Below, in pieces: positions 36,117 to 44,921 of a stretch of DNA of 64,000 bases. The stretch is from Rhizobium sp. JAB6 (GTDB lineage Bacteria > Pseudomonadota > Alphaproteobacteria > Rhizobiales > Rhizobiaceae), in the NCBI RefSeq assembly GCF_003024605.1, contig NZ_PYJQ01000001.1, forward strand, positions 467,001-531,000, read 5' to 3'. The first letter of the stretch is position 1; the number at the start of each line of letters is the position of its first letter. The notes under the pieces were generated by a model. It did not search any database. It saw nothing but the letters and a program-made list of their open reading frames with translations, and was not told where the DNA came from. The translations under genes were made by a program, and so were the position numbers.

Positions 36117-36644
36117 TCAGCCGTTGTTGCGCCGGCGATCATGCACTGGCTGATAGGCCATGCGCTGATGATAGGTGCAATAGGGCGAAGAATCCGGGCT
36201 GTCATTGCCGCAGAAGTGAAAATCGTCCTTCAACGGGTCGCCGACCGGCCACTTGCAGGTGCGCTCCGTCAGTTCCGTCAGGCCGAGGCGGCGGGAGATC
36301 GGGACGACGACATTCGATGCCGGGCGATATTGGATTTCGTTGACGGAATCGATCTCGATCTCTTCCTTCAGCATGGTTGCGCCCTGCTGGCGGGCAACCA
36401 CCGTGCGGGTAGCAACGCGCGATCCGTAGGTCGCGGCACGGGGGGCTGCTGCGCTGCGCTTCGGCGTGCGCGCCGCGGTTGTCGTGCCGCCCGCCTTCGC
36501 TCGGCCGGGAAGGTTCAGGCGATGCACCTTGCCGATGACGGCATTACGGCTCACGCCACCAAGCTGCGCAGCGATCTGGCTGGCGCTCAACCCTTCGGAC
36601 CATAGCTTTTTCAGCTTCTCGACGCGTTCGTCTGTCCAATTCAT
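36117..36644 (-). CDS. gcrA: cell-cycle regulator GcrA
   Basis: 175-residue alphaproteobacterial cell-cycle regulator that binds RNA polymerase sigma-70 and acts at GANTC-methylated promoters. Starts NWTDERVEKLKKLWSEGLSASQIAAQLGG (shown in part), with VSRNAVIGKVHRLNLPGR as DNA-binding helix, and ends in a Cys/His-rich C-terminus. The ATG at 36644 is standard for the family. A GANTC site (GAATC) lies at 36677-36681 in the upstream region. Confidence 0.97.
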   Translation of the reverse strand: MNWTDERVEKLKKLWSEGLSASQIAAQLGGVSRNAVIGKVHRLNLPGRAKAGGTTTAARTPKRSAAAPRAATYGSRVATRTVVARQQGATMLKEEIEIDSVNEIQYRPASNVVVPISRRLGLTELTERTCKWPVGDPLKDDFHFCGNDSPDSSPYCTYHQRMAYQPVHDRRRNNG

Positions 36645-36942
36645 GCCCTGTCTCCGCTGTCGCGTTTCCGATGGCAGAATCCTTCACCATTGCCTCGCAT
36701 GGGTTCGAGGCGCGAAACGCTCTAAAATTGTGGTGACTAGTTCCGCCGCATGCAGTCTAGCAATTGGTTTTTAACCTAGTGTGAGGCTGACTCCGTGACA
36801 AGAGTCGCGGGAATCTTGAGGAATCGATTTCGAGGTTTTCCCCAACTTGCTTCCCGGGCGTGGCATTTCTGCCATAGGCGCCGCCGAAGCCCTCTCTTTT
36901 GTCCGCGAGCGCTATCTCGCACCTGCTAAAACGGCAGTTTTG

Positions 36943-36999
36943 TTGACATCGCGGTGCAAAACATCAATAGTGCCCAAGCCGCCGCAAGGCGGCATTTTT
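36943..36999 (+). promoter_or_regulatory. putative argD promoter and leader hairpin
   Basis: TTGACA (36943-36948), a 17-nt spacer and AATAGT (36966-36971) look like a sigma-70 promoter. Right after it GCCGCC-gcaa-GGCGGC (36978-36993) and T5 form a terminator-like hairpin about 75 nt before argD. The rest of 36645-37068 shows the divergent gcrA promoter zone only. Confidence 0.5.
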
Positions 37000-37068
37000 G
37001 ATTTTTTCGGACCCGTTTCATCGGATGGAAGCGATCGGTCCTTAAAGTTGTGATCAGGAGATATGGCC

Positions 37069-38268
37069 ATGGCCGAGACCACGCCGCTTTATGACACCTA
37101 TCTGCGCGCTCCGCTGCGGTTTGAGCGAGGCGAGGGCGTCTGGCTGGTCACCGAAAACGGCGAGCGCTACCTTGATTTCGCAGCCGGCGTCGCGGTCAAC
37201 TCGCTAGGTCATGCCCATCCTCACCTGGTCGCCGAGCTGAAGGCGCAGGCCGACAAGGTCTGGCACCTGTCGAACCTTTATGAAGTGCCCGGCCAGGAGA
37301 AGTTGTCGAAACGGCTGACGGAAGCGACCTTCGCCGACAAGGTGTTCTTCACCAATTCGGGCGCCGAGGCGCTGGAATGCGCCATCAAGACGGCGCGGCG
37401 CTACCAGTTTGCCAAGGGTCATCCCGAGAAGTTCCACATCATCACCTTCGAGGGCGCCTTCCACGGCCGCACCATCGCGACGATCGCCGCCGGCGGTCAG
37501 GAAAAGTACATCGAAGGCTTCGGCCCGAAAGCGCCGGGCTTCGATCAGGTACAGTTCGGCGATCTCGATGCCGTGCGCGCCGCCATCACCGATGCGACGG
37601 CTGCGATCCTGATCGAGCCGGTGCAGGGCGAAGGCGGCATCCGCCCGGCCACCAATGAATTCCTGCGCGGGCTGCGCCATATCTGCGACGAGCACGGCCT
37701 GCTGCTGATCCTCGATGAAGTGCAGTGTGGCGTCGGCCGCACGGGCAAGCTCTTTGCCCACGAATGGGCCGGCATCAAGCCCGATATCATGGCGGTCGCC
37801 AAGGGCATCGGCGGCGGCTTCCCGCTCGGTGCCTGCCTTGCGACGGCCGAGGCCGCTTCCGGTATGAAAGCCGGTACCCACGGCTCGACCTATGGCGGCA
37901 ATCCGCTTGCCATGGCGGTCGGCAATGCCGTTCTCGATATCGTGCTCGCCGAAGGCTTCCTGCAGCATGTGCGCGATGTCGCGCTGGTCTTCCGCCAGGG
38001 GCTCGCCTCGCTCAAGGATCGTTTTCCTGACATCATTGAGGACGTTCGCGGGGAAGGCCTGATGCTCGGCGTCAAGGCGGCCATTCCGCAGGCGGACCTG
38101 TTGCAGGCAATCCGCTCCGAGCATCTGCTGGGCGTGCCGGCCGGCGACAACGTCATCCGCCTGCTGCCGCCGCTGGTCGTCACCGCCGAAGAAGCCCGCG
38201 AAGGTCTTGCGCGCCTGGAGCGCGCCGCCGAGCGTGTGCGCGCTGCCCGCACCAAGAAATCGGCTTGA
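37069..38268 (+). CDS. argD: acetylornithine aminotransferase
   Basis: 399-residue class III PLP aminotransferase of arginine (and often lysine) synthesis. [17 protein letters not shown] core, the AFHGRT motif, [11 protein letters not shown] and the PLP Lys in [14 protein letters not shown] are all present. The ATG at 37069 has AGGAG 8 nt upstream; the ATG at 37063 is too close to it. First gene of an arginine pair with argF. Confidence 0.95.
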   Translation: MAETTPLYDTYLRAPLRFERGEGVWLVTENGERYLDFAAGVAVNSLGHAHPHLVAELKAQADKVWHLSNLYEVPGQEKLSKRLTEATFADKVFFTNSGAEALECAIKTARRYQFAKGHPEKFHIITFEGAFHGRTIATIAAGGQEKYIEGFGPKAPGFDQVQFGDLDAVRAAITDATAAILIEPVQGEGGIRPATNEFLRGLRHICDEHGLLLILDEVQCGVGRTGKLFAHEWAGIKPDIMAVAKGIGGGFPLGACLATAEAASGMKAGTHGSTYGGNPLAMAVGNAVLDIVLAEGFLQHVRDVALVFRQGLASLKDRFPDIIEDVRGEGLMLGVKAAIPQADLLQAIRSEHLLGVPAGDNVIRLLPPLVVTAEEAREGLARLERAAERVRAARTKKSA

Positions 38269-38292
38269 ATTCAACGCCCGTGGATGGGGCGA

Positions 38293-38391
38293 TTACTGCG
38301 CCGCGCGTCGAGGCGACGCGCAAGGGACGCAGTAACATTTAGGAATCGCATAAGCTTTCCTAAAATCGTTGCCGATTTAAGGGCTTATGCG
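38293..38391 (+). promoter_or_regulatory. two stacked hairpins between argD and argF
   Basis: Hairpin 1 pairs TTACTGCG (38293-38300) with CGCAGTAA (38328-38335), with GCGCGTCG/CGACGCGC inside. Hairpin 2 pairs CGCATAAG (38347-38354) with CTTATGCG (38384-38391), with AAATCG/CGATTT inside. They could act as terminator, attenuator or mRNA stabiliser; the role is inference. Confidence 0.65.
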
Positions 38392-38438
38392 TGCCCCACG
38401 CGGGCGTTATTGTTTTTTTCTGGAGCACAGGTAAGGAC

Positions 38439-39356
38439 ATGGCTTCTCCGAAACACTTTCTCGACCTCTCTGCCGTTCCGGCTGCCGATCTGCGCAATAT
38501 CATCGATGACGCGATCGTGCGAAAGAGCGCGCAGAAGGCCGGCACGGCCGACAAGCCGCTCGCCGGAAAGATGCTGGCGATGATCTTTGAGAAGCCGTCC
38601 ACCCGAACCCGCGTCTCCTTCGACGTCGGCATGCGGCAGCTCGGCGGCGAGACGCTGTTCCTCTCCGGTACCGAAATGCAGCTTGGCCGCGCCGAGACGA
38701 TCGGCGACACCGCCAAAGTCCTGTCGCGCTATGTCGATGCGATCATGATCCGCACGACGGATCATTCCCGCCTGCTGGAATTGGCCGAGCATGCGACCGT
38801 TCCGGTCATCAATGCGCTGACCGACGATACGCACCCCTGCCAGATCATGGCCGATATCATGACCTTCGAAGAGCATCGCGGCCCCATCAAGGGCAAGACG
38901 CTCGCCTGGACGGGCGACGGCAACAATGTGCTGCATTCGCTGATCGAAGGTGCCGCGCGCTTCGGCTATCGCATGAATATGGCGGTACCCCTTGGTTCCG
39001 AGCCGAAGGATCACTATCTGAACTGGGCCCGCAACGAGGGCGCCGAAATCATGCTCTCGCATGATGCGGACCGTGCGGTCGCCGGCGCCGATTGCGTGGT
39101 AACCGATACCTGGGTTTCCATGAATCAGGAACACCGGGCTCGCGGTCACAACGTCTTCCAGCCCTATCAGGTCAACAAGGCTTTGATGGCACAGGCCGGC
39201 AAAGACGCGTTGTTCATGCATTGCCTGCCCGCCCATCGCGGGGAGGAAGTGACGGACGAAGTGATCGACGGTCCGCAATCCGTTGTCTTCGATGAGGCGG
39301 AAAACCGCCTTCATGCGCAAAAGTCGATTCTTGCTTGGTGCCTGGGCGCGATCTGA
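38439..39356 (+). CDS. argF: ornithine carbamoyltransferase
   Basis: 305-residue enzyme converting ornithine and carbamoyl phosphate to citrulline. Carbamoyl-phosphate site [17 protein letters not shown] loop ([10 protein letters not shown]), and ornithine-site [11 protein letters not shown] are all intact. ATG at 38439 with AAGGA upstream; the open frame back to 38391 overlaps a hairpin and has no site. Confidence 0.96.
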   Translation: MASPKHFLDLSAVPAADLRNIIDDAIVRKSAQKAGTADKPLAGKMLAMIFEKPSTRTRVSFDVGMRQLGGETLFLSGTEMQLGRAETIGDTAKVLSRYVDAIMIRTTDHSRLLELAEHATVPVINALTDDTHPCQIMADIMTFEEHRGPIKGKTLAWTGDGNNVLHSLIEGAARFGYRMNMAVPLGSEPKDHYLNWARNEGAEIMLSHDADRAVAGADCVVTDTWVSMNQEHRARGHNVFQPYQVNKALMAQAGKDALFMHCLPAHRGEEVTDEVIDGPQSVVFDEAENRLHAQKSILAWCLGAI

Positions 39357-39390
39357 CGTTATCAAGCCGCGTCTCAGGGCGCGGGCCCTG

Positions 39391-39500
39391 GAGCCGGATG
39401 GTCTTAGGTCGAAGCGACCTCAGATTTGAATTCGCTCTAGAATCAAAGAAATAGAGCATGACGTCGGCCGAAAACCGCTCTCACTTTTCGGCGTCATGCT
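39391..39500. repeat. RIME-like palindromic intergenic repeat, copy 3
   Basis: Both palindromes are present: TCTTAGGTCG-aag-CGACCTCAGA region and a second pairing of CATGACGTCGG with the TTTTCGGCGTCATG end. It ends 14 nt before the hslO ATG, so the leader of hslO includes the second palindrome beside its ribosome-binding site. Confidence 0.85.
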
Positions 39501-39514
39501 GCAGGAGTAAAGCA

Positions 39515-40504
39515 ATGGCCGAAAATGCCGCCACGCTGGGTCAGTTCGATTTTGCCGGTGACGATCACGTCGTTCCATTCCAGGTGGAAGGTCTCGATGT
39601 ACGCGGCCGTGCCGTTCAGCTCGGTCCGCTGCTGGATGCGATCCTCGCCCGGCACGACTATCCGGCGCCGGTTGCGCGTCTTTTGGCAGAAGCTATCGTC
39701 CTGACCGTTCTGCTCGGCACATCGCTGAAGTTCGAAGGCAAGTTCACCGTGCAGACAAAGGGCGACGGTCCTGTCGACCTTCTGGTTGCCGATTTCTCGA
39801 CGCCGGAAAATGTGCGGGCTTATGCCCGTTTCGACGAAGAGGCTCTGGCAAAGGCAGTGGCTGAAGGAAGGACGGAGCCGGAGCAGCTGCTCGGCAAGGG
39901 CGTTCTCGCCTTCACCATCGATCAGGGCCGCTTTACGCAGCCCTATCAGGGCATCGTCGCGCTCGATGGCGCCTCGCTCGAAGAGATCGCCGGTACCTAT
40001 TTCCGCCAGTCGGAACAGATCCCGACGCGCGTGCGTCTGGGCGCTGCAGAGCTCTTTGATCGCGATGAGAACGGCAAGCCGCGTCACCGCTGGCGTGCCG
40101 GCGGCCTGATTGCGCAGTTCTTGCCGGAAGCGCCCGAGCGCATGCGCCAGCCGGACCTGCATGGTGGCGATGGGGATACCGGCGTGCGCGATCATGTCGA
40201 GGACGATGCCTGGGCGGAGGCGCGAAGCCTGGTGGAAACCATCGATGCCGACGAGCTGACGGACCCGCAGGTTGGCACAGAGCGGCTTCTTTATCGTCTC
40301 TTTCATGAGCGCGGCGTCCGAGCCTATGAACCGAAGGCCGTCTACGATCGCTGTTCGTGCTCGCGTGACAAGCTGAAGGGCGTCCTGAAAGGGTTCACAG
40401 CCGAGGAGATCGAGGCAAGTCAGGAGAATGGCGAAATCGCCGTCACTTGCGAGTTCTGCTCGACGACCTACCGTTTCGAAGTGTCGGAAATAGAGGCAGC
40501 CTGA
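39515..40504 (+). CDS. hslO: redox-regulated chaperone Hsp33
   Basis: 329-residue chaperone turned on by oxidation. The N-terminal part has DHVVPFQVEGLDVRGRAV, and the C-terminal zinc switch has CSC (DRCSCSRDKL) and CEFC (VTCEFCSTTY), giving the CxC and CxxC ligands. The ATG at 39515 has AGGAG 8 nt upstream; the frame to 39458 is inside a RIME repeat. Confidence 0.96.
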   Translation: MAENAATLGQFDFAGDDHVVPFQVEGLDVRGRAVQLGPLLDAILARHDYPAPVARLLAEAIVLTVLLGTSLKFEGKFTVQTKGDGPVDLLVADFSTPENVRAYARFDEEALAKAVAEGRTEPEQLLGKGVLAFTIDQGRFTQPYQGIVALDGASLEEIAGTYFRQSEQIPTRVRLGAAELFDRDENGKPRHRWRAGGLIAQFLPEAPERMRQPDLHGGDGDTGVRDHVEDDAWAEARSLVETIDADELTDPQVGTERLLYRLFHERGVRAYEPKAVYDRCSCSRDKLKGVLKGFTAEEIEASQENGEIAVTCEFCSTTYRFEVSEIEAA

Positions 40505-40522
40505 CGCCGCATGTGGAGCGGC

Positions 40523-40915
40523 TCAGTTCAGCGTGCGCAGCAGGTTGGGCGTATCCAGTGAAAAGGCGGGGATCTTGACGTGAAAGAGCTCCCCGTTGTC
40601 CGTCTCCATCTGATAGTGGCCGAACATCATGCCTGACGGCGTATCGAGCGGACAGCCCGAGGAATACTCGTAAGTATCGCCGGGCTTCAGGTGCGGCTGC
40701 TCGCCGACGACGCCGGGGCCCGTCACTTCATCCACGATGCCGTTCATATCGGTGATGTGCCAGTAGCGCGTCACCAGCTTCACGGCTTCCTTCGAGTGGT
40801 TGGAAATGACGATGCGGTATCCCCACACATAGCGATCATCATCCGGATCGGATTGCTCCTCCAGATAAAACGGCTCCACAACCACCTCGATGTCGCGTGT
40901 TAGGGCGCGATACAT
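40523..40915 (-). CDS. apaG: ApaG (DUF525) protein
   Basis: 130-residue beta-sandwich protein; ApaG is linked to Ap4A and divalent-cation effects in enterobacteria, but its biochemical function is not firmly known. Core [28 protein letters not shown] (quoted in part) and [18 protein letters not shown] are family hallmarks. ATG at 40915 is chosen as the family start; the frame is open to 40987. Convergent with hslO, 18 nt between stops. Confidence 0.95.
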   Translation of the reverse strand: MYRALTRDIEVVVEPFYLEEQSDPDDDRYVWGYRIVISNHSKEAVKLVTRYWHITDMNGIVDEVTGPGVVGEQPHLKPGDTYEYSSGCPLDTPSGMMFGHYQMETDNGELFHVKIPAFSLDTPNLLRTLN

Positions 40916-41528
40916 GCCTGACACCTTGTCACTGCCCTGAAACGTCGATCGCTCCTTCAAGCCGCATTGCCGTTTCAGCATTTTCAAGTTTGCGGCATAT
41001 TATCCGCTTTCCATAATTCCCGCAAAGTGCAGGATATCTAGCGGTATCCTATAACCGATCCTTTCCGTCAAGGAACGGCGTGATGAAATCCGGCGTGAAC
41101 AGCCCGGGCGGCTGTGATTCCAGCTATTATAACTCATGTTGAAGGTTAACGAAGTCATCCCGAAGTATCCGAGTTGGCTCGTCATTTGGTCTTGTCTACC
41201 GGAGTATGGGTATACGTATCTTCCGCATCCGGAAACGCTTGCTACGATTGCATATGAACTTCAGCGATCACTGCTCGCATCTGGCCGGGCCGGCATCAAA
41301 ACCTCCCGGCCATATCCACTCCCGTTTCTCCATATGTTCCCCTGGCAGGATTTGCGTGAGATTCCCCAGCAGGAGGATTTCGGCTATCATATGATTCTGG
41401 CATGGCCCGTGCCTCCCCCCTCCATTCGGGAAAGTATATTTCATGCAGGGCCGTCGATATTCAAACCGACTGTTTGAGCGCCAGGCATAAGGAGGGGTTG
41501 CGGTCATTGCTCGCAATAGGAGGTTTAT
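40916..41528. other. 613-bp gap with no supported gene
   Basis: Between apaG and the DnaB-like ATPase gene. A 113-codon open frame at 41136-41477 has biased hydrophobic content and no recognisable domain or good ribosome-binding site. No strong palindrome, RNA or repeat was found. May hold promoter elements for both flanking genes. Confidence 0.5.
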
Positions 41529-42242
41529 ATGAGGCTTTCTGCCCCTGTTTATCATCTGAAACGCAAGGCGAGGCTCCTGTCCCGCCAGCAGAATATCCCT
41601 TTGCATGCCGCGCTGGATCGCATTGCGGCCGGTGAGGGTTTCGGAGGCTGGAGTTTGCTTGCTAGCAAAGCGAGCTCAGCCGTGCCCGCCGGCAAGCTAT
41701 ATGCGCGTCTGAGTCCGGGCGATCTGGTGCTGATCGGCGCGCGGCCCGGTCACGGCAAGACCCTGATGAGCCTGAGGCTTGCCGTCGAAGCGATGAAATC
41801 AGGCAATCGCAGCATCTTCTTCACGCTGGAGGACACGGAAAAGGTCGTTCTGGAACGTTTCCCGGCGATCGGTGCCGATCATGCGGAATTTGCATCGCTG
41901 TTCGAATTCGACAATTCCGATGCGATTAGCGCAGACTATATGGTCGAGAGGCTGGCGCAAGCGCCGCGCGGCACACTGGCGGTCGTCGATTTTCTGCAAC
42001 TGCTGGATCAGAAGCGGGAGAAGCCGGAACTGATGTTCCAGGTGCAGACGTTGAAGACGTTTGCGCGCGACAGGGGCGTGATCGTCGTCTTCATCTCGCA
42101 GATCGATCGTTCCTACGATCCGGAGCTGAAACCCGTGCCCGATCTTGCGGATGTTCGCCTACCCAATCCGCTGGATCTCAAATTGTTCGACAAGATGGTC
42201 TTCCTGAACAACGGCCTAGTCGAATTCAAGGTCGCCAGCTGA
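41529..42242 (+). CDS. DnaB/RecA-like ATPase without DnaB N-domain
   Basis: 237 residues. Residues 1-45 have a helical repeat-like segment (YHLKRKARLLSRQQNIPLHAAL) and residues ~65-235 resemble the ATPase core of replicative helicase DnaB: Walker A IGARPGHGKTLMSL, Walker B region LAVVDFLQLLDQ, and the sensor FISQIDRS. It lacks the DnaB N-terminal primase-interaction domain. AGGAGG precedes the ATG. Role unknown; possibly DNA repair or mobile-element derived, but its codon use matches the chromosome. Confidence 0.75.
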   Translation: MRLSAPVYHLKRKARLLSRQQNIPLHAALDRIAAGEGFGGWSLLASKASSAVPAGKLYARLSPGDLVLIGARPGHGKTLMSLRLAVEAMKSGNRSIFFTLEDTEKVVLERFPAIGADHAEFASLFEFDNSDAISADYMVERLAQAPRGTLAVVDFLQLLDQKREKPELMFQVQTLKTFARDRGVIVVFISQIDRSYDPELKPVPDLADVRLPNPLDLKLFDKMVFLNNGLVEFKVAS

Positions 42243-42271
42243 CGAGTTGCCAATTGCCTAACAACGAATCG

Positions 42272-42299
42272 AGCCGCCCGGAGAGGTCCGGGCGGCTCG
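42272..42299. terminator. hairpin between convergent DnaB-like gene and metZ
   Basis: GAGCCGCCCGGA and TCCGGGCGGCTC form a perfect 12-bp stem with loop gagg, located in the 64-bp gap between the two stop codons. No T-run directly adjacent. Confidence 0.75.
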
Positions 42300-42306
42300 A
42301 CGGATA

Positions 42307-43494
42307 TCAGGCGGAAACCTGCTCGAGCGCGCGGGCGAAATCCTCGACCAGATCGGCGCCGTCCTCGATGCCGGCGGAGAAGCGTACGGTGCCCGGCGAA
42401 ATCCCGAGCTCGGCGCGGGCCTCGTCCGTGAGGTTCTTGTGCGTCGTGGTGGCCGGATGCGTGATCAGGCTCTTCGAGTCACCGAGATTGTTGGAGATCT
42501 TCACGATCTCCAGCGCGTTCTGCAGCTTGAAGGCCGCTTCCTTGCCACCCTTCAGTTCGAAGGCGACGAGGGTCGAGCCGCCGCTCATCTGCTTGGCGAT
42601 GATATCGGCCTGCGGATGGTCCTTGCGGCCGGGATAGATCACGCGGGCGACCTTATTTCCCTGCTCGGCGAGGAAATCGGCGACCTTGGAGGCGTTCGCC
42701 GTCTGCTGCGCAACGCGCAGCGGCAGGGTTTCGATACCCTTCAGCAGCGTCCAGGCGGTAAAGGGCGACATGGCCGGGCCGGTGTGGCGGAAATAGTCCT
42801 GCAGGTTCTCGTCGATCCACTGCTTGTCGGAGAGGATGACGCCGCCGAGCGAACGGCCCTGGCCGTCGATATGCTTGGTGGCGGAGTAGACGACGATATG
42901 GGCGCCGAGTTCCAGCGGCTTCTGGAAGAGTGGGGTCGCGAAAACGTTATCGACCACGACCTTTGCGCCGATCTGGTTGGCGAGCTTGGCGACGGCGGCG
43001 ATGTCGACCACTTCCAGCGTCGGGTTGGTCGGGCTTTCGAGGAAGAAGACCTTGGTATTCGGGCGGATGGCCTTTTCCCAGTTCTCGGTGAAGCGGCCGT
43101 CGACCAGCGTGCATTCGATGCCGTATTTCGGCGCGAGCGTCTCGACCACCCAGCGGCAGGAGCCGAAGAGGGCGCGGGCAGCGACGATATGATCGCCGGC
43201 CTTCAGCTGGCAGAGGATGGCGGCGGAGACGGCGGCCATGCCCGACGCGGTGGCGCGAGCATCTTCCGCGCCTTCGAGAGCGCACATACGCTTTTCGAAC
43301 ATATCGTTGGTCGGGCTGCCGTAGCGGGCATAGATGAAACCATCCGTCTCGCCCTTGAAGCGGGCTTCCGCCGCTTCCGAGGTGTCGTAGACGAAGCCCT
43401 GGGTCAGATAGATCGCTTCGGAGGTTTCGCCGAACTGCGAACGGAGCGTTCCGTTGTGTACGAGCTGGGTTGCGGGGCGCCAAGTCTTGCTCAT
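42307..43494 (-). CDS. metZ: O-succinylhomoserine sulfhydrylase
   Basis: 395-residue PLP enzyme of the Cys/Met metabolism family that makes homocysteine from O-succinylhomoserine and sulfide. Motifs: YARYGSPTNDMFEKRM near residue 62, VDNVFATPLFQKPL, and the PLP Lys in YSATKHIDGQGR. ATG at 43494 (MSKTWRPATQLVHNG) is the family start; the frame open to 43566 runs through the riboswitch terminator. A SAM-II riboswitch and terminator precede it. Confidence 0.94.
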   Translation of the reverse strand: MSKTWRPATQLVHNGTLRSQFGETSEAIYLTQGFVYDTSEAAEARFKGETDGFIYARYGSPTNDMFEKRMCALEGAEDARATASGMAAVSAAILCQLKAGDHIVAARALFGSCRWVVETLAPKYGIECTLVDGRFTENWEKAIRPNTKVFFLESPTNPTLEVVDIAAVAKLANQIGAKVVVDNVFATPLFQKPLELGAHIVVYSATKHIDGQGRSLGGVILSDKQWIDENLQDYFRHTGPAMSPFTAWTLLKGIETLPLRVAQQTANASKVADFLAEQGNKVARVIYPGRKDHPQADIIAKQMSGGSTLVAFELKGGKEAAFKLQNALEIVKISNNLGDSKSLITHPATTTHKNLTDEARAELGISPGTVRFSAGIEDGADLVEDFARALEQVSA

Positions 43495-43512
43495 GCCATC
43501 ACCACTTTCAAA

Positions 43513-43544
43513 ACAAAAAAACCGGTCGCGAAAGCAGACCGGTT
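43513..43544 (-). terminator. riboswitch terminator before metZ
   Basis: On the minus strand AACCGGTC and GACCGGTT form an 8-bp stem with a 9-nt loop, followed by seven T. Located between the SAM-II aptamer and the metZ start. A competing hairpin (43536-43556) overlaps its 5' arm. Confidence 0.85.
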
Positions 43545-43555
43545 CAACCCCGGTC

Positions 43556-43607
43556 TTTTTAGCCATTTGTTTAACGTGGCTGCAAGCCGACCGGCCAAAT
43601 CACCACG
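43556..43607 (-). promoter_or_regulatory. SAM-II riboswitch aptamer
   Basis: Minus-strand RNA starts CGUGGUGAUUUGGCC, pairs CGUGG with CCACG after the loop CUUGCAG, then UUAAACAAAUGGCUAAAAAG, which fits the short SAM-II pseudoknot found in alphaproteobacteria upstream of metA/metX/metZ. 52 nt core. Binding of SAM should shut off metZ. Confidence 0.85.
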
Positions 43608-43691
43608 GGATAAGTTGCAATACTGCCGTTGACGGCTTGCGTCAATTCCCTGAGTTTGGTTTTGTCTGCGGCAAATTATGAGAGAAGCATG

Positions 43692-44783
43692 ATGGCTCGC
43701 AATACTGGAATTCTGGCCGATCGGGCCATTGCAGCGCTCTTCGAAACGGGGCGGCTGACGAGCGAGAAAGAACTGGACGTCGATCAGATCCAGCCGGCAA
43801 GTCTCGATCTCAGGCTCGGCTCGCATGCCTTCCGGGTCCGCGCCAGTTTCATGCCCGGCCCGTCGCATCTGGTCGCCGACAAGCTCGACCGGCTGAAGCT
43901 GCATGTGGTCGATCTCTCCGAAGGCGCGGTACTCGAAACGGGCTGCGTCTACATCGTGCCGTTGATGGAGCGTCTCGACCTGCCGGAAGACATGTCGGCC
44001 TCCGCCAACCCGAAGAGCTCGACCGGCCGTCTAGACATCTTCACCCGCGTCATCACCGATCGCGCGCAGGAGTTCGACAAGATCCCGGCCGGCTATTCCG
44101 GCCCGCTTTATCTCGAAATCAGCCCGCGCACCTTCCCGATCGTCGTGCGCCGCGGTTCGCGCCTGTCGCAGATCCGCTTCCGCGTCGGCCAGGCTCTGCT
44201 CACCGAGCCGGAGCTGCTGGCGCTGCACGAGACCGAGACGCTGGTCGCCAGCAAGAAGCCGAACATTACCGGCGGCGGCATCGCGCTGTCGATCGATCTG
44301 GCCGGCGACAAGGAAGGGCTGATCGGCTATCGCGGCAAGCACCACACGGCTGTCGTCGATGTCGACAAGAAGGCCCAGCATGATATCTTCGATTTCTGGG
44401 AGCCGCTCTATAGCCGGGGCCGCACCGAGCTGATCCTCGATCCGGATGAGTTCTACATCCTCGTCTCACGCGAAGCGGTGCATGTTCCCCCGCATTTTGC
44501 AGCCGAGATGACGCCGTTCGATCCGCTGGTCGGCGAATTCCGTGTCCACTATGCCGGCTTCTTCGATCCCGGCTTCGGCCACGCGCCGGCCGGCGGCCGC
44601 GGCAGCCGCGCAGTGCTGGAAGTGCGCAGCCACGAAGTGCCCTTCATCCTCGAGGACGGCCAGATCGTCGGCCGCCTGATCTATGAACACATGCTGGAAC
44701 AGCCGAGCAGCCTCTATGGCTCCGGCCTCGGCTCGAACTATCAGGCACAGGGCTTGAAGCTCTCGAAGCACTTCCGGCTGTGA
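43692..44783 (+). CDS. dcd: two-domain dCTP deaminase
   Basis: 363 residues, about twice the usual Dcd length. It carries two dUTPase-like beta-barrel domains: the first with QPASLDLRLGSHAFRV and PKSSTGRLDIFTRV, the second after ~residue 185 with further barrel motifs and LILDPDEFYILVSREAV. Such bi-domain 2'-deoxycytidine 5'-triphosphate deaminases are typical of Rhizobiales. Tandem ATGs at 43689 and 43692; the second gives the common ARNTGILADRAI N-terminus. Divergent from metZ. Confidence 0.9.
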   Translation: MARNTGILADRAIAALFETGRLTSEKELDVDQIQPASLDLRLGSHAFRVRASFMPGPSHLVADKLDRLKLHVVDLSEGAVLETGCVYIVPLMERLDLPEDMSASANPKSSTGRLDIFTRVITDRAQEFDKIPAGYSGPLYLEISPRTFPIVVRRGSRLSQIRFRVGQALLTEPELLALHETETLVASKKPNITGGGIALSIDLAGDKEGLIGYRGKHHTAVVDVDKKAQHDIFDFWEPLYSRGRTELILDPDEFYILVSREAVHVPPHFAAEMTPFDPLVGEFRVHYAGFFDPGFGHAPAGGRGSRAVLEVRSHEVPFILEDGQIVGRLIYEHMLEQPSSLYGSGLGSNYQAQGLKLSKHFRL

Positions 44784-44841
44784 TCGACCATTTGGCGGCC
44801 TTGACAGAGGCCGCCAACTGTTGGACATCTCAAGGTGTCAG

Positions 44842-44915
44842 GCGGGTGTAGCTCAATGGTAGAGCAGCAGCTTCCCAAGCTGAATACGAGGGTTCGATTC
44901 CCTTCACCCGCTCCA
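44842..44915 (+). tRNA. tRNA-Gly (anticodon CCC)
   Basis: 74 nt, GCGGGTG...CACCCGCTCCA with encoded CCA. The anticodon stem CAGCT/AGCTG closes loop TCCCA with anticodon CCC for GGG codons. The T arm carries GGTTCGATTCC. Confidence 0.95.
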
Positions 44916-44921
44916 AAATCT

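Noticed and set aside
41136..41477. 113-codon open frame on plus strand
   Set aside because: No domain, poor ribosome-binding site, unusual composition; probably chance in a long gap.
43497..43566. Upstream extension of metZ reading frame
   Set aside because: It overlaps the terminator of the riboswitch, so the later ATG is correct.
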